From Zanthoxylum bungeanum (taxonomy: Eukaryota > Streptophyta > Magnoliopsida > Sapindales > Rutaceae), in assembly GCA_019454045.1 (NCBI GenBank), contig SKCR01038891.1:62001-126000 (forward strand): 64,000 nucleotides of DNA. The letters run 5' to 3'. This document shows, one piece after another, positions 45,721-56,439 of this stretch. The translations under genes and the position numbers were made by a program. The first letter of the stretch is position 1, and every line of letters begins with the position of its first letter. A model generated the notes under the pieces. That model ran no database searches, was not told the DNA's origin, and saw only the letters and a list, made by a program, of their open reading frames with translations.

Positions 45721-46800
45721 ATTCCACTCCACAAGTTGGTTCGTCCTTAATAGCTTGAAGATGGGCTCACATACTAATGTTAGCTTGGCAATGAATCGAC
45801 TGATATACTGGATTTTCCCGAGAAAAGCTCTAACTTCCTTTTCTGTCTTTGGTGCGGGCATCTCAGTAATTGCCTTGATCTATTCAGGGTCCACTTCTAT
45901 CCCTCCCATTCCTACCGTATGCCCCAACAACTTCCCGGATGTTACCCCAAACACACACTTCTTTGGGTTGAGTCAGAGGTTGTACTTATTGACCCTTTGA
46001 AGGAATTTCTCCAGCGCTTCTATATGTCCGACCCTCGTCTCTGATTTAACCAGCATGTCATCCACGTATACCTCAATCTCCTTATGCATCAAGTCATGGA
46101 ATAATGTAGTGGCCATTCGTTGATAAGTGGCTCCCTCATTCTTAAGTCCAAACGACATCACCTCATAACAATATGTACCTCACTCAGTGACGAAGGCAGT
46201 CTTATGCTTGTCTTCTTCGGCCATGAAGACTTGGTTATATCCTGAGAATCCATCCGCGAACGAGTACATAGCAGATAGAGCCACGCTATCAACCAACACG
46301 TCTATATGAGGTAGAGGAAAATCATCCTTTGGGCAAGTTTTGGTGAGGTCCCTATAATCCACGCACATTCTGACATTTCCATCCTTCTTTGGTACCGGCA
46401 CAATGTTGGCTAACCACTCGGGGTACTTCACCACCTCTAAGAACCCCACATCTATCTGCTTTTTGACTTCTTGCCTAACCTTTTCGGCCCTTTTTGGCCT
46501 CATTCTTCGGAGCTTCTGTTTTACTGGTCTCATGTTCAGATAAGTTGGTATCATGTGCTGGGCAATACCCCTGTCCACTTCTGGCATGTCTTCATAGGAC
46601 CAGGCGAATACTTTTGCATATTTTATTAATATTCTCTCTAATTCTTTCCGCTCATCAGAGGTAAGCTCACTTGCAATTGAAACTTCCTTGGGGTTTTCAC
46701 ATGTACCAAGATTAAATGCATTTGTCTTTGTTGAGTCAATGTCAAATATGCTCATGTCATGCATGTTATGATGCAGACTAACAGGAAAAGACTCAAACAA
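45721..46800 (-). pseudogene. pol: Reverse transcriptase of Tat-C
   Basis: Open piece 46180-46800 carries the RT entry region (HMIPTYLNMRPVKQKLRRMR, EWLANIVPVPKKDGNVRMCV, DYRDLTKTCPKDDFPLPHID, FADGFSGYNQV). A stop replaces Trp before GTYCYEVMSFGLKN. Piece 45973-46161 has the catalytic box YVDDMLVKS. After a further stop comes KEVRAFLGKIQYISRFI. At least three stops; inactive but catalytic residues remain. Confidence 0.92.
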
Positions 46801-47279
46801 GTAAGCAAAATCAATGTCTTTATTATTAATAAAGGCAAGATTACAATAGAATAAGTCAAGAAAATAAACATCTTCGTAATTTACAGTCTTGTCTTCTTCC
46901 GTCTTCTTGCTTTATTCGAGCATCAGATTCTCCAACTGCAGTAGTTCTTCTTCCCATTTATCTTCCTCTTTTGCAACTTCCTCTGCCTGTGGTTCTTTGC
47001 CCATCACATCCTTAAAGATTTTGAATCCCGGTACTATGATCCCATTGACTTCTACGGGTTCAGGCTCTCCTTGATATCCTGTGGCTTTCACAAAGTATTC
47101 CATCAGCTTCATCCATTTTTTCTTAGTTTTTGGCTCATTCCTATCGGATTCATACCACAATCCTCTCTTAGTGGTCTGTCCCTTGAAATCCGGCAGTGCT
47201 CTAATTCCTGGCCTCTAGCACTCAAACCTATGCCCAGCTAATATTTTATTCTTTCCATGATTCTAGCCACTTTATGGTC

Positions 47280-47790
47280 CACCTATTCTTCGAAGTTTGC
47301 CGCCATTTGGAACCTTGTGAAAGGCTGTATGTCTAAGACAGCCACATCATTGTCTACTTCAGCCCTGATGGTGACGACTTCCTCTCCATGCGTGAACTTA
47401 ATACCCTGGTGCAAAGTGGATGGCACGCCCCCAAGTCTATAAAACCATGGCCTCCCCAATAACAGAGCAAATGTAGCTTGGATATCAAGCACTGTGAACT
47501 CCACCTCGTCTTCTATCGGGCCCACTTTGACTACTGTAGTAAAAGTACCTTCGACTCCCCGTTTGCTATCGTCATATGCTTTGATAGTCATGCTGGAGGG
47601 GCTTAAATCTGTTGTCCACATACCCAACCTTGACAGAATCTTCAAAGGGAACACATTGATAGATGAGCTATCATCCACCATCACACAAGATGTATTCTTG
47701 CCTCTTACTTCCGCTTTTATGAATAGCGACTTGTTGTGATTCCTCCCCTCCATCGATAGTTCTTCTTCAGAGAATGTTATCATCTGCCTA
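47280..47790 (-). pseudogene. pol: Protease region of Tat-C
   Basis: Open piece 47283-47783 reads KSLFIKAEVRGKNTSCVMVD then DSSSINVFPLKILSRLG, matching the Tat protease start where VDGGSSVN is usual. The glycine of the active-site D-x-G is not present as such (D-D-S-S). Downstream VEFTVLDIQATFALLLGRPW is typical of the flap/C-terminal region. Upstream, 46912-47160 (minus) is a linker-like, Glu-rich open piece between protease and RT. Confidence 0.75.
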
Positions 47791-48109
47791 CCCTCTTTCT
47801 ATATCGACCCTACGAACATCGTCGAGTTTGCATCTTCAGGTACCATTATCTTGCTTAAAGCTTCTACCATGGTACGTCTGTGCTCTTGAGAGGCGCATAA
47901 TAACTCCCATATGCTCACATGTGCCCATGTCTTCTTCAATTAACGCAACACAATATCCCCCTCGGTGTTATCCGTATTCTCCATCACCTCTCGGCCTTCT
48001 TTTAGCACTTCTTTGCCTTTCTCTGTTACATCACTGTAAAAAAGTCCACTGCGAGTCAACCCATTTACCTCATCTTCGTCACTACTCGAGAAGTTTTCCC
48101 AGAAATCTC

Positions 48110-49447
48110 TCATCTACTCTGTTTCATCTTCACTATTGCTATCCCCATACAAGAAGCTTGGTGTTTGAGAGTTTGTAGGACAAAGCTTTCGGGCAGGCCG
48201 GAGTTGATCATGTAGGTGGGTGGTGGAACAGAGTGGTAGTTGGGTAGAGGATTTCCGTGTGTGTTGGGTTGTTCTTTTTCCGGGTCGGATATCTTATGGG
48301 TGTCAATGAGGTCTTGGATCTCATGCCTAAGGCGGGTGCAGTTGTCAGTTTCGTGGCCTTTTTGCTGATGGTAGTGATAGTATAGGTTTAGGTCAAGGTG
48401 GCGTGGCACAAGGTTTGGAAGTGGTTTGGGTTCTAAGGGTTTTATGAGTCCTTGCCTCTTCAGCTTCTCAAGCACCTTTGACAAAGGTCTACCAAAATTG
48501 GAGAATCGCATGTTTCTGATGGCGGCGACCTCAGCAGGAGCGAGCTTGGTCCCTGAAGGCCCCCAATGGTCTTTCTATTCTGGCCGTAAAATTTTCTGTT
48601 CTCGGCTTCCTCTTCCTCGATATTCATGACAGTTTCTCTTAACTGTCGAAAGTCGCTAATCACAGAGGTCATCCTTCTCAGCCTGTTATAAATGGAGGGC
48701 TTGGTGCCCTTAATGATCATCTTAATCTGGTCCTTCTCCGAGGGCCGTGTCTGCATCTTCAAGAGATGGCTTCTCCAGCGATCCACATAATCTTTGAAGG
48801 TCTCTTCTGGCTTCTGTTTGGTGTTTTCTAGGTCCCAGAGCGACAAGTCTATCTCCATGTCCGTGACATATTGGTTCAGAAAAGCCTCTGCTAATGCCCT
48901 CCAGTCATCCCTGACCTTTCTCTCCAGGCCATGATACCATACTACGACACCCCTTCCAGTGACATCCCAAACATCTTCTGCACATGGCGCTTCAACAAAC
49001 CCACTGAACTCATCACTGAAACATATTGTCGGAGATGGACCCTAGGATCTCCGTTTCCGTTGAACTTGGCCATGTCAGACATCTTAAACTGGGGAGGCAG
49101 TTGTTCTTCAAAAGTCATTGCATCATAGTCTAATAAATCTTCATGGTTTCCCTTCATCTTGCGGGTAACTGACTCTACTTGTTCTCTGAGTTTCTGTAAC
49201 TCTGCCTGAGGCCCGGCTATCCTTCCCGCAGCATACTCCGTCATGTCATCATCAAAAAAAGGATTTCTTCGCTCACCCTATTCGGGGGCTCCTCACGTTT
49301 TCCATCCTCGTTGTTTTCTGTTCCCACTGTGTGGGGTACTATCAAATTGGCCACAGCGTTGGTCAAAGCTTGTAGATGCTCGGTAATTTTGGTGATGTTG
49401 GTCTCCAATTGATCCATGCGGGAACTTTCGCTGCCTGACGCATCCAT
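48110..49447 (-). pseudogene. gag: gag of Tat-C
   Basis: Four overlapping open pieces (49241-49447, 48942-49244, 48460-48858, 48110-48511) together cover Gag. The N-terminus MDASGSESSRMDQLETNITK is followed by a coiled-coil-like segment (AELQKLREQVESVTRKM), the retrotransposon gag domain (FNGNGDPRVHLRQYVSVM, then DLENTKQKPEETFKDYVDRW) and a C-terminal LNLYYHYHQQKGHETDNC motif of CCHC-like kind. Several frameshifts and stops. Confidence 0.88.
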
Positions 49448-50026
49448 GCTTGCTAACCTCTTCTTGACAAGTCTTTATTCTCCTCTAACCAACAGATATC
49501 TATGATGGCTTTTAAGACCAGGGGTCATCATGATGCGTGTATGCATGCGATACATGAGATGCATGTGGTTATCAAAACATCATATACCCTTCCGATCTTA
49601 TTCCTCCCACACCCGTGGTAAGTCCGTTTCTGCACTAGGTATGGCTCATTTTATGCACCAATGTGGGGTACACAAAATCGTTCTCTCCTATGCTACAGGG
49701 GTGAACCTTGGATACCTTAGTCCTTTTTCATCAGTAAAAGACAAAGACCGCCCATTTACAAGATTGATTAAGCCTATTATGGGGATCGTGTCATTGTCTA
49801 GAAACGACGAATTGGGCCCTCGGTAATCATGGTTGTGGCGGAGACGGACTTGGAGATATCCAAAAGTATACAAATATGCCATAATAAGGTGTACCCTTCC
49901 TGGATGAAAGCCAGTGCGGATATCGGACTCATGCATTTGGCATATTCGGATCATGTTTGGACCTTCTAAGCCCATCAAGGTTTTCATACAAGTTTACCCG
50001 TTATCATTTTAAAGCGTTCAATCAGA

Positions 50027-50089
50027 TTATCGCGAGGTGTAAACTTGTCCCAGTTGAAAAGGCCCAACAAGTTTACACTTTTGCGATAA
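50027..50089 (-). ncRNA. Leader stem-loop 1 of Tat-C
   Basis: Arms GTGTAAACTTGT (50037-50048) and ACAAGTTTACAC (50067-50078) form a perfect 12-bp stem. A second helix TTATCGC/GCGATAA (50027-50033, 50083-50089) extends it. The 18-base loop read in sense is TGGGCCTTTTCAACTGGG. Confidence 0.7.
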
Positions 50090-50170
50090 GGTGGCTAAAT
50101 AACTTCAAATGATAGGGGGCCCAAACACAAGGTGGCCCATCGTTATTTTGAAAACTTTTGGCCCAATCAT

Positions 50171-50224
50171 CATAAGATACAAACTCGTCCCAGTTTAAGT
50201 GGCCCAACAAGTTCGTATCCTATG
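50171..50224 (-). ncRNA. Leader stem-loop 2 of Tat-C
   Basis: Arms 50171-50188 and 50207-50224 pair over 18 positions: 15 Watson-Crick and three that are A-C on the plus strand but G-U in the minus-strand (sense) RNA. Sense loop TGGGCCACTTAAACTGGG has the same ends as stem-loop 1. Confidence 0.7.
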
Positions 50225-50365
50225 GCGAGAAGCCCAAATGGATTCAAATGATAATGGGCCCAAACACAAGTATGGGGGCAGCTTCTATATGACACATAAC
50301 TATGGTTCGTATGTGGGCTTACAAGGGTATGGATAAGGCTCTCATCGGCGAAGGGCTGCACACAA

Positions 50366-50600
50366 CTAGGTCTCCCCACTCAAGGGTTCAAGCGACCAAG
50401 TGAGCATGCCTTTTTTATACCCTAGGATACGTGCCAACGAGTGATGGTTAGCATCACATAACGATCCGCCGCCTTTAGTGAAAGCGACTTCACGATACAT
50501 GATGCCATCGGGGGTAAGAAGGGTATGCAAAATATATGAGACTTGGTTAACCAAAGCCAAAGCCACGGACACTACAAGGCATTGTTTCAGAGCCGATTCT
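50366..50600 (-). pseudogene. Leader ORF of Tat-C
   Basis: A frame in the leader reads LVVSVALALVNQVSYILHTL, then DGIMYREVAFTKGGGSLCDA and NHHSLARILGYKKGMLTWSL, ending at 50366. It is similar to 38957-39120 of Tat-B. No domain recognised. The upstream part of this open frame crosses the primer site and LTR and is not counted. Confidence 0.35.
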
Positions 50601-50603
50601 CTA

Positions 50604-50623
50604 TCCTCAGTGGAGTCGCCATC
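50604..50623 (-). promoter_or_regulatory. Primer binding site of Tat-C
   Basis: Minus strand GA then TGGCGACTCCACTGAGGA, directly after the LTR end CCTACA. Starts with TGG as required for the tRNA CCA end; tRNA identity not verified. Confidence 0.82.
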
Positions 50624-52202
50624 TGTAGGAGCGAAGCGGGGTTTATGGCTATGCCTATGAAGTTCGGTGACCACGACACTGTTGGGCTCATAGCCCGTAG
50701 AGAGTACAGGTTAGCCCACAGGGGACTAAACCGGAGAATGAAGGAGTCGCCACCTAGCATGAACTGGGAAAGATTTAAGGCCGCACTCACCCCTCGCAAG
50801 GGAAGACCTCAAACCGTTGGGTTCAGAATGGTCCCTTACTTATGGCAGTATAATGTATGGGTTCACACAATGGTATAGTCAAGTCTTATTCAGTTCATGC
50901 AAGGTAATTCAAATAAACACAAATTTGCACACCTATAAATATTAATAGAAATAATATGGCTCCAAGCAAAGATATAATTAAATCATTCATGCATAATATA
51001 AGGTGACTGATTAATGAAATAAATTCATATAAACGATGTAAAATATAAAGAAGGGGAAAAGTATAACGTAATATAAATGATTAACCACACATGCATAATG
51101 CAAAATGAATAACTAAAGAAGTAAAAATGCATAAAATATAAAGAAATATGTCAACACATATATGAGTATTTCCGGAGTGGCACGTGGAGTTGTATCCCAA
51201 GTACAAATTGCACTACCGTCCATTCGGATTCGGCTACGGAATTTACGTCTGGGTTTCCATCTGATATACCGCAAGGGATAATAACACACATAATCATCAA
51301 TGCAACGTGAATGGACATAAAAAATATACACGAGATACTATAACAATGCATATGAGTATAATCATCAACATGACCAAACATAAACAAAATAAAGGCGAAA
51401 TAATAAAATAACGATAAAAGTGAATAAATAAATAAAAGAAAGATAAATAACGAAATTCCAAAGAAGAAATGTGACCAGAGATTTGGCCATCTTTGATGTA
51501 GGACTTCACATACCCGACTGGACGTATTTCACATCCAGTCAGGCACGCAGCATCCAGAGCTATAAATACGGTAAGGGTGCCCTCAGGTCTTATATTTTAA
51601 GTTGCTTTTTCGGAAGTGCGTTAGGCCGTCACCGAAAGGATTGAAGCTTGTTTCAAGGTTTGGTTCAGTTTCTGGTTGCTGGTTCGCTATTTCTGATTGC
51701 TGGTTCACTGTTTCTGGTTTGCTGGTTGCTGTTTCTAGTTCGCTGTTTGCTATTTTTGGTTTACTATTTGCTGTTTCTGGTCTCTGTTTCATGTTGGTTC
51801 GTTGTTTCTGGTCTTTACTTCACGTTGTTTCTGGTTTCTACTTCTTGCTATTTCTGGTCTCTGCTTCACGCTGATTCTCCCATCTTTTTTTCTCTTTTCT
51901 TTCGGTGATTCACTTATTCTTTCCATCGTTCAGTGATTGCTCTTCTGTTTTCTTTCTTTTCGGTACTTGCTCTTATTTTTTCTTTTTTTTTTCTTTTTGT
52001 CTTACGTTTTTTTCTCTCCCCCTCTCTCTTTTTCGGTGATCCCATAGGTTTTTTTCTCTCCAGTGTTTCATTATTTTTTCCTTCTTCTTCTTCTTCTTAT
52101 TCTTTTTCTATTGTTTTTCGGTGATTCACCAAAGAAGAAGAAAAAAAGCCTCCTTCACACGAGGCTCATCATCGGGATCATGCAAAAAATGTAATGTTTA
52201 AA
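50624..52202 (-). repeat. 5' LTR of Tat-C (right copy)
   Basis: 1579 bases; plus-strand TGTAGGAGCG... to ...ATGTTTAAA, which corresponds to ATGTCTACA in the left copy with two changes at the terminus. Next five bases are the AGACC duplication. Confidence 0.9.
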
Positions 52203-52207
52203 AGACC
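52203..52207. repeat. Right target site duplication of Tat-C (AGACC)
   Basis: Equals 39828-39832. Its position fits the homology of the flanking gag pieces exactly. Confidence 0.9.
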
Positions 52208-52464
52208 CTGGACAATGCTATGGCCAACCTGATGGTACTTCCGGAAGGAGGTGCTGAAAATAGTGAAAGGAGGCATGAAAGGCCTATAAATAAGGTTGCA
52301 GAAGAAATCCCCACACTTGACAAAGATTAAGACTTGCTAGGATATGCTGCAGATAAAATGGCCAACCTCCGGGCTAAGGCCGAGCTCCAAAAGTTGAAAG
52401 AACAAATGGAATCAGTCACACAGAAAATGAAAAGCAAGTATGAAAACTTGCTTGATTATTATGC
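52208..52464 (+). pseudogene. gag: gag of Tat-B, piece 2 of 3
   Basis: Continues piece 1 with LDNAMANLMVLPEGG, then INKVAEEIPTLDKD, a stop, LLGYAADKMANLRAKAELQK and KEQMESVTQKMKSKYENLLD. This aligns with Tat-C Gag (ALTNAVANLI, RVSEEI, AELQKLREQVESVTRKM, HEDLLDYDAM). It is cut at 52464 within the DYYA codons by Copia-D. Confidence 0.88.
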
Positions 52465-54327
52465 TGATGGAGTTGATATTTGGAGTGCCAATCCGAATTG
52501 TACATTTTATTATTAATAAAATAACTACATTTTTCATTTTTCACCTCATTAATGGTATTGTCGCTATGCGTATTAGATTGATATATAGATATACTAAGAA
52601 TGACATCGACCTTAGAATAGTCATGACACTAGGTGTAAACTATTCTTAAAGTAAATATTTTTAGTCGGTAGTTTTGGAATACGGTCGAATTCCTTTAACC
52701 TAGAAGACTAGCACATGTCGTATATTGGAATTGGAGTTCCAATGGTTTAACCCGACGGACCATGAGTTTTGAAAACTCTTATAGACATGTGGGTATTCGT
52801 TGAAGCGAATACTGAATGACTCATAGGTGATTCCAAACAGTTGGAAATACACACCACCATCAATAGAAATCTCTGCGAGTCGAGAAATATATGTAATCCT
52901 TTGACTATAGGATAAAATTGATTTTGTGTGAGATCCTCCACACTTTGATGCCATGTATGTGAGAAACCTTTCATGGTCTGGCCTCTAGATGTTCGTTGGG
53001 TGTGGACCGATGCACTAAGTAATCAAGTATGGAGTAAGATATGATCTGTCGGCCCGTATGTGTACTATAATGGATTTAGGTATCCATGTGATTAAAGTCA
53101 CGATTCTTAAAGCTTTGGCCAAAGTAGATCACCTAGGGTGGATCGCATCAGTTGTAAAGAATCGTAGACATATCGACATGAGATGTACGCCTTGGAAATT
53201 TGACGGTGTATTCTATGTTTCCTAAGCACAACTCGGATAGCCTACGACGGAGAGATTTTTAAACATATGTGATGACCTCGACTTGTATAGCTCAGAAAGG
53301 TCGTTCGTGTTCTTCGTGAATTCGGAGGTGGCCGAATAGCGTACATATTAGCTAGGCTTATATGATGAACGCGTCTGAACTTAGAGAGTCCCAATATGAA
53401 GTGTACTCGTTGAGCACTTGGGTAGCCAATTATTTTTGATAAAAGATAATATTCGATATTATAATTATCAACTAAGATAATCAAGTGTTATTGGATAACA
53501 TTGATTATTTACTTTGACTTATGGATTAATTGAATTAATTCAATAATTACACAAGGGCTTAATTGTAAAATCATAATTATCTCTACCATTTGAGGATATT
53601 ATGGTAATTGTAAGTATGTAATAATATGTGGTTTTGGCTTGATTTAATTGGATTAAATCAAAGTGGCAAACATTTAACTAATCCATTTCCTAATCTTTGG
53701 CTTGATTTAATTGGATTAAATCAAAGTGGAGACAATGAAGATTAGTCACACCTAATTATACATATTTGGACAAATTGGATTAAGCCCACTTAAAAGTTGA
53801 TAACAACTTTTATTAATTAAAAATTGCCTAAGTTTTGCTACAAATAGTAAGCTTTAGGAAGGTTTTAATTACAAGTACAAGAACAAGTATAAGCATAAGC
53901 AATAGAGATTAGCCTAAATTAGAGAAGTGTTTAGAGAAGCTTGTGAGGTCTCTACAACATTTCATCTAGGAGAAATCAAGATTGGATCTTGAAATGAAGC
54001 TTGGTAGCATTGGAAACAAGATTGGATCTTGAAGTCAAGCTTGCACACCTTGGAGGTTCTCCAACAATTTCAACAAGGAGAAGTATATTGGATATTGCAT
54101 CAAGCTTACTAGGTAATGTTTGATCTTCTCCTAAGCTATGTTTATTTGTGTATTAGATGCATGATCACATAGCTTAATGTTGAAATAAGGCTAATCAATT
54201 GTGTTAGGATACTTTAGAAGTATAAACATAACATGCTTATGAATTAGGTCAAAAATGTTCATGTTGGACATGAAACAATTAATAAGAGTTTAGAACTCTA
54301 GATTAAAGCTTAGAGCTATGACTACCA
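52465..54327 (+). repeat. 5' LTR of Copia-D, 3' truncated
   Basis: Matches 57935-59788 closely, then stops at ACTACCA and enters gag. The TATA box equivalent reads TACAAATAG (53839-53847) against TATAAATAG in the 3' LTR. Two palindromes with arms TGATTTAAT/ATTAAATCA are at 53640 and 53703. Confidence 0.9.
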
Positions 54328-54900
54328 GATGCTTGAAGCATCTTGCGAACACTCAAGGAGTTGTTTGAAGCAAACCAAGAAACAGAACTTTATCGAAGGT
54401 CTAAGGAATTGTTCCATGCTGAACTCAAGGATGGAGAAGCTGTCATCACTCATGTTTTGAACATGATCGACCAGATTCGATATCTGGAACGACAGAGCAT
54501 TGTGTTTGATGAACGGGTGGGCCGTAATTTGATTATGTCTTCTTTGCATGGTTCTTATGTTGGCTTTGTTTTAAATTTACATATGCATTCGATGCAAGCC
54601 ACATACGAATAACTTCATAACATGCTACGCACGCCAGAACAAGATTTGAATAAATACAACCCCACATTGTATCTCCATGGTGGAGTTGGCTCTTCAAAGA
54701 CTTCTGGGAAGTCAAAGAAAATCAAGATGGGGAAGAAGAAGATATCAAAGAAAAACTCCAAGAAGCGTAAAGGCGCAAAACCAAAAGTAGCTCGTGATCA
54801 ATATCTACAATGCAAGAAGTCAGGACATTGGAAGAAGGATTGTCTAGAGCTAAAAGGAAAAGCAGGACCCTCAGATACGCTTTGTATTTTTCCAATTATT
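54328..54900 (+). pseudogene. gag: gag of Copia-D, N-terminus deleted
   Basis: Begins inside the UBN2-type Gag domain (TLKELFEANQETELYRRSKE, MIDQIRYLERQSIVFDERVG). A stop at 54612 interrupts it. The lysine-rich stretch 54710-54790 precedes the zinc knuckle at about 54803-54842, which reads Y-L-Q-C-K-K-S-G-H-W-K-K-D-C: the first Cys has become Tyr. Confidence 0.85.
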
Positions 54901-55190
54901 GACGTCTCATTAGCCTTAGATGCAAATAGTGGATGAGTGTTAGACACTGGCAATCCTACTCATATTTGCAATTCCCTGCAGGAAATGAGGTTTAGAAGAC
55001 GACTGAATAAAGAGGAGATCCAGCTTAGAGTTGGCAATGGCGAGACATTGGATGTCAAGGCCATATGAACAATTATTCTAGATCTCTCGAATGAATATAA
55101 ATTAGATTTGCATGACTGTTATTATGTTCCCTCACTTATCAGACAAATAATATCACTGCCAATATTAGATAAAGATTGATATAAAATAAA
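54901..55190 (+). pseudogene. pol: Protease of Copia-D
   Basis: Catalytic motif intact as VLDTGNPTHI (about 54937-54966), preceded by a TGG-to-TGA stop. LRVGNGETLDV and LDLHDCYYVPSLIR follow as in other copia proteases. A second stop lies in the middle. Confidence 0.82.
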
Positions 55191-55212
55191 CATTAAGGAT
55201 GCAACTTTATGT

Positions 55213-56200
55213 TTGTATGATAAAGAAAATTTATTGAAATGTGAATGTTCTTTATCAAACGGTCACTATGTTTTGGAAACATATAAATATGTCTTTAATA
55301 TAGAGAAAAATACAAGTAGGAAATCTGAACTAAATAATACTGAATTATGGCATATGAGATTGGGCCACATAGGTGTTAGACGTCTATCCAAATTGGTAAA
55401 TGATGGTTTGATTGAAAATCTTACCTTAGATCCTTAACCGATTTGTGAGTCATGTATCTAAGGAAAGATGACAAAGGCCCCATTTCTAGGTGTTGGACAT
55501 AGTGCTGGAGATTTACTGGAGCTAATACACAGCGATGTGTGTGGTCCATTAAATCATGCCGCTCATGATGGTTCCACATACTTTGTGACTTTCACAGATG
55601 ACAAGTCTAGATATAGATATGTCTATCTGACGAAACATAAGTCGGAAATATTAGACAAGTTCAAAATATTCTGAAACGAAATAGAAAAACAAACCAGTAA
55701 ATTCATCAAATGCCTTAGATCAGATCGATGCGGTGAATGCATGAGTGAAGAATTCAGAAATTATTTAAGGGAGATTGGAATTCTTGCCCAATATAGCCCA
55801 CCAGGAACACCTCAACACAATGGAGTGTCTGAGCGTAGAAATCGTACTTTATTGGATATGGTGCGAACAATGATGAACTATACATATCTTCCTTATTACC
55901 TTTGGGGTTACACTTTACTTACTGCTGCTTACATACTTAATAGGGTTCCATCGAAAGCTATTTTTACGACCCCCTATCAGATATGGTTTGGTAGAAATCC
56001 AAGTCTTAAGCATTTAATGATTTGGGGTTGTCCTGCATACGTTATAATTGCACAGCAGGATAAACTAGAATGCAGAGGGTATAAATGTAGGTTCATTGGA
56101 TATCCTGATAATTCCATGAGATATCAATTCTACGATTATGAGCAACGAAATGTATTTGTTATTCGCTTTGCAACTTTTCTTGAAAAGCAATTTTTGAGAG
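55213..56200 (+). pseudogene. pol: Integrase of Copia-D
   Basis: Pre-integrase LWHMRLGHIGVRRLSKLVND, then the zinc-region CESC with a stop after it. The core has ELIHSDVCGP and TFTDDKSRYRYVY, then a catalytic-Glu segment SDRCGECMSEEF near 55720-55755 (normally GGEY). The long open piece 55741-56439 continues through GTPQHNGVSERRNRTLLDMV, YLWGYTLLTAAYILNRVPSK, LKHLMIWGCPAYV and the linker up to the RT. Confidence 0.88.
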
Positions 56201-56439
56201 AAAGTGGGAATTGTAGAGAGATTAAACTTGATGAGTTTGATCCCAACATTAAAGAACCTGAGATGGAACCAGAGATCCAATTAGATGAAAGATCTACAAC
56301 ACAGGTTCTACGTAAGTCGAATAGAATATCAAGGCCTCCTGAGAGATTATTTTTAACATCTGAAGTGAGCATTGATGTTCTCCTCTTGGAGGAAATAGAT
56401 CCGACTACGTATAAAGAAGCGATATTGGATATCGATTAG

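Larger units (their letters stand above)
49448..50603 (-). other. Leader of Tat-C
   Basis: About 1.15 kb between primer site and gag. It contains two tandem hairpin units (50027-50089 and 50171-50224), a leader ORF remnant at 50366-50600, and no other gene. Period of the duplicated hairpin unit is about 140 bases. Confidence 0.75.
39833..52202 (-). mobile_element. Tat-C: Ty3/gypsy Tat-lineage element, minus strand
   Basis: 12,370 bases with LTRs at 39833-41984 and 50624-52202, flanked by AGACC on both sides (39828-39832 and 52203-52207). Read leftwards it has LTR, primer site, leader, gag, protease, RT, RNase H, a second RNase H, integrase, an antisense ORF, minisatellites, polypurine tract and LTR. 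RT before integrase marks it as gypsy, and the second RNase H marks the Tat lineage. Many stops, so not autonomous now. Confidence 0.95.
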
